NCBI RefSeq assembly: GCF_000203815.1
Contig: NW_004457737.1
Location: forward strand, 744,001 to 808,000
DNA: 64,000 nucleotides
Reading direction: 5' to 3'
From: Cavenderia fasciculata
Lineage: Eukaryota > Evosea > Eumycetozoa > Acytosteliales > Cavenderiaceae
The translations under genes were made by a program, and so were the position numbers. Positions 62,723-64,000 of this stretch are shown here, one piece after another. The notes beneath the pieces were generated by a model. That model made no database searches. It had not been told where the DNA came from and worked only from the letters and a program-made list of their open reading frames with translations. Within the stretch, counting starts at the first letter, position 1; every line of letters starts with the position of its first letter.

Positions 62723-63682
62723 TCCCCAACTTCAATTTAGTTTCTCTTCTATCTTTTAAAATACATGTTATGTTTGATCGATCACTATATATATAAAAAA
62801 TAATAAAATATTAAAAATGTTTATCTTATGCCTCTCTTTCTCTCTCTAGCATACGGTTGTTATTATTTTGATATAACCATTCCAACATATTTACACCATA
62901 TTGTCAATGTATGGAAGTTTGGTTGAATTGTTCAAAACTATAAAGTATATTTTTAAAATCATCAATCCTCTTCTTTCATCATAATATTATTTATTAAGTA
63001 GTAATAATAGTATTACTATCTGGTAGAAGTTGAGTCTTGGTATTTTGATTGCCAATCTTTTAAATAATTAAATATTTGTACACTAAATATTTAATTATTT
63101 TTGTGATCAAGTATTTATCGGTGGTACGACGACACTCTTTGTCTTGAATGTTATTTGATTGTTATGCGACCAGCCAAACAAAACTACATGTGGCAAAAAA
63201 AAAAGATAGTGCCTTTGACATTGATTCAAATCTTTCACAGTGGAGGTGGTTTATTAGGTGGAATTAGAGTAACATAATAATAAAAATAAATAAACAAAAA
63301 AATTATTATATTATCAATATAATTTTCCCAAAAGTTACATCTCCTTTTGTACATAATTAAATCGATCTTGCAATTTTTTTTTTCCTTTCCTTCGAAGTTT
63401 GTAGTACCCTCCTCCTACCTTTTGTTGAGAGATGTAACTTTTGGGAAATAAATAAATAATGAATTAAATAAATAATGAATTAAATAAATAATTATAATCC
63501 GGATACATATATTATATTATATTGAATTGAATTGATTTGTTGTTGGTAAAAAAAATATCTATCATTTATAATGCATAACCATTGTAAACAATAAAATAAT
63601 ATTATATTATTTTTGTTTGTTGATTGATTGATTAGATGAAGATAATAGTAGTAGCAGTGGTATAGAGAGAGATGTAATTAAT
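62723..63682. other. convergent intergenic region with an inverted repeat
   Basis: About 960 bp of AT-rich DNA between the 3' ends of the copper ATPase and the right-edge gene. Apart from the inverted repeat listed separately, there are short ATAA-type runs and no coding signal. Confidence 0.6.
63325..63447. repeat. perfect 19-bp inverted repeat, 123 bp overall (MITE- or hairpin-like)
   Basis: The arms at 63325-63343 and 63429-63447 are perfect reverse complements over 19 bases, starting TTCCCAAAAG on the left. The 85-bp centre holds an oligo-T run and a CTCCTCC patch. The size and structure suit a small terminal-inverted-repeat element or a transcribed hairpin. I see no clear target-site duplication. 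Confidence 0.7.
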
Positions 63683-63934
63683 TTACAATAATAATGAAGC
63701 AATAATGACAAAGATGGTAGCCATGATAATGGATGGGTGTTGCATGATGGCACTACCAGTGTAGTCTGGAGCAGAGAACTTGGAGCAATCAGCTTCGCTG
63801 TAGGTTTGTTGACATGTGCAAGTATTGTTCTCAGTGTTGAAAACACCATTGTATGAACAAAAACCAGAAGCATCGAGATAGACAACGCTGGCATCGGTTG
63901 TTGATTGATAACATGTTACTCCATCCTTGTTCAA
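63683..63934 (-). CDS. 3' exon of a secreted EGF-like protein (5' part beyond the window)
   Basis: A minus-strand exon begins at 63934 right after an acceptor (TAG) and encodes LNKDGVTCYQSTTDASVV, FCSYNGVF, NNTCTCQQTYSEADCSKF and a hydrophobic C-terminus (IIMATIFVIIASLLL). The C-x-C ... EADC spacing resembles an EGF-like module, and the tail could be a GPI-anchor signal or a membrane segment, so a surface protein is likely. Most of the gene lies beyond 64000. It has no ATG of its own, consistent with an internal or last exon. Confidence 0.7.
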   Translation of the reverse strand: MNKDGVTCYQSTTDASVVYLDASGFCSYNGVFNTENNTCTCQQTYSEADCSKFSAPDYTGSAIMQHPSIIMATIFVIIASLLL

Positions 63935-64000
63935 CTAGATTAAAATAAGAAAATGTTTGTAAATAATCAAATGATACAATAATATATATATAATGTTTAA

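Noticed and set aside
1-64000. tRNA, rRNA, CRISPR array or mobile-element coding sequence
   Set aside because: No convincing tRNA B-box with a foldable partner, no rRNA-like sequence, no spaced repeat array, and no transposase or reverse-transcriptase motif was seen by eye on either strand; a tRNAscan or HMM search would be more sensitive.

Overview
The window is nuclear DNA of a social amoeba (dictyostelid). The signs are very AT-rich intergenic DNA full of (ATT)n, (TTTG)n and (AAC)n runs, short introns of about 70-300 bp with GTATGT/GTAAGT donors and AG acceptors, Asn-, Gln- and Thr-rich low-complexity tracts inside proteins, and families such as UBXD9, a large ASCC3 helicase and dictyostelid ankyrin-like paralogs. 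The multigene ankyrin-like family with an 'NNQYxRxxIF' N-terminus suggests a Cavenderia- or Heterostelium-like species rather than Dictyostelium discoideum; that placement is an inference. I traced the exons by hand from splice sites and reading-frame continuity. The summed exon lengths are multiples of three for every complete multi-exon gene.

Layout. 1-24.5 kb holds housekeeping and signalling genes: the N-terminal part of an NDR/AGC-type kinase running off the left edge, a 4-kb gene-poor stretch, a nine-exon UBA6-type ubiquitin/UBL-activating enzyme, a RING/TRAF-type zinc-finger protein, a Dbp5/DDX19 mRNA-export helicase, a three-AT-hook protein, a PTEN-like phosphatase, CMC1, ribosomal protein S24, and an ankyrin-DHHC palmitoyltransferase with a His/Gly-repeat N-terminus.

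24.6-38.9 kb is a tandem array of eight genes. Seven are minus-strand paralogs of one uncharacterised ankyrin-like family in two sequence subgroups plus an intermediate; one distant relative lies on the plus strand. At least three minus-strand copies are damaged by internal deletion, frameshift or N-terminal loss, and some segments are almost identical between copies, so the array looks like active birth-and-death evolution with recent duplication or gene conversion.

39-63 kb returns to conserved genes: an SR protein (RRM, zinc knuckle, RS tail), a mitochondrial m-AAA (AFG3-type) protease, an RBR ubiquitin ligase with an extra C-terminal zinc cluster, an SLC35-like transporter, a decayed secreted-protein gene, a 2162-residue ASCC3-type double helicase, a roadblock dynein light chain, a UBXD9/TUG-type p97 adaptor, and a copper P1B-ATPase whose N-terminus carries five metallothionein-like CKKGCC repeats. 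The right edge cuts a secreted EGF-like protein gene.

Several genes touch ubiquitin and p97 biology (UBA6, RING/TRAF, RBR, UBXD9, ASCC3), but they are spread over both strands and I see no operon-like logic. No virus-derived element, CRISPR array, tRNA or rRNA was recognised. The strongest candidates for something undescribed are the paralog array, the Cys-rich copper-ATPase extension, the His-repeat DHHC enzyme and a small inverted-repeat element near 63.4 kb.
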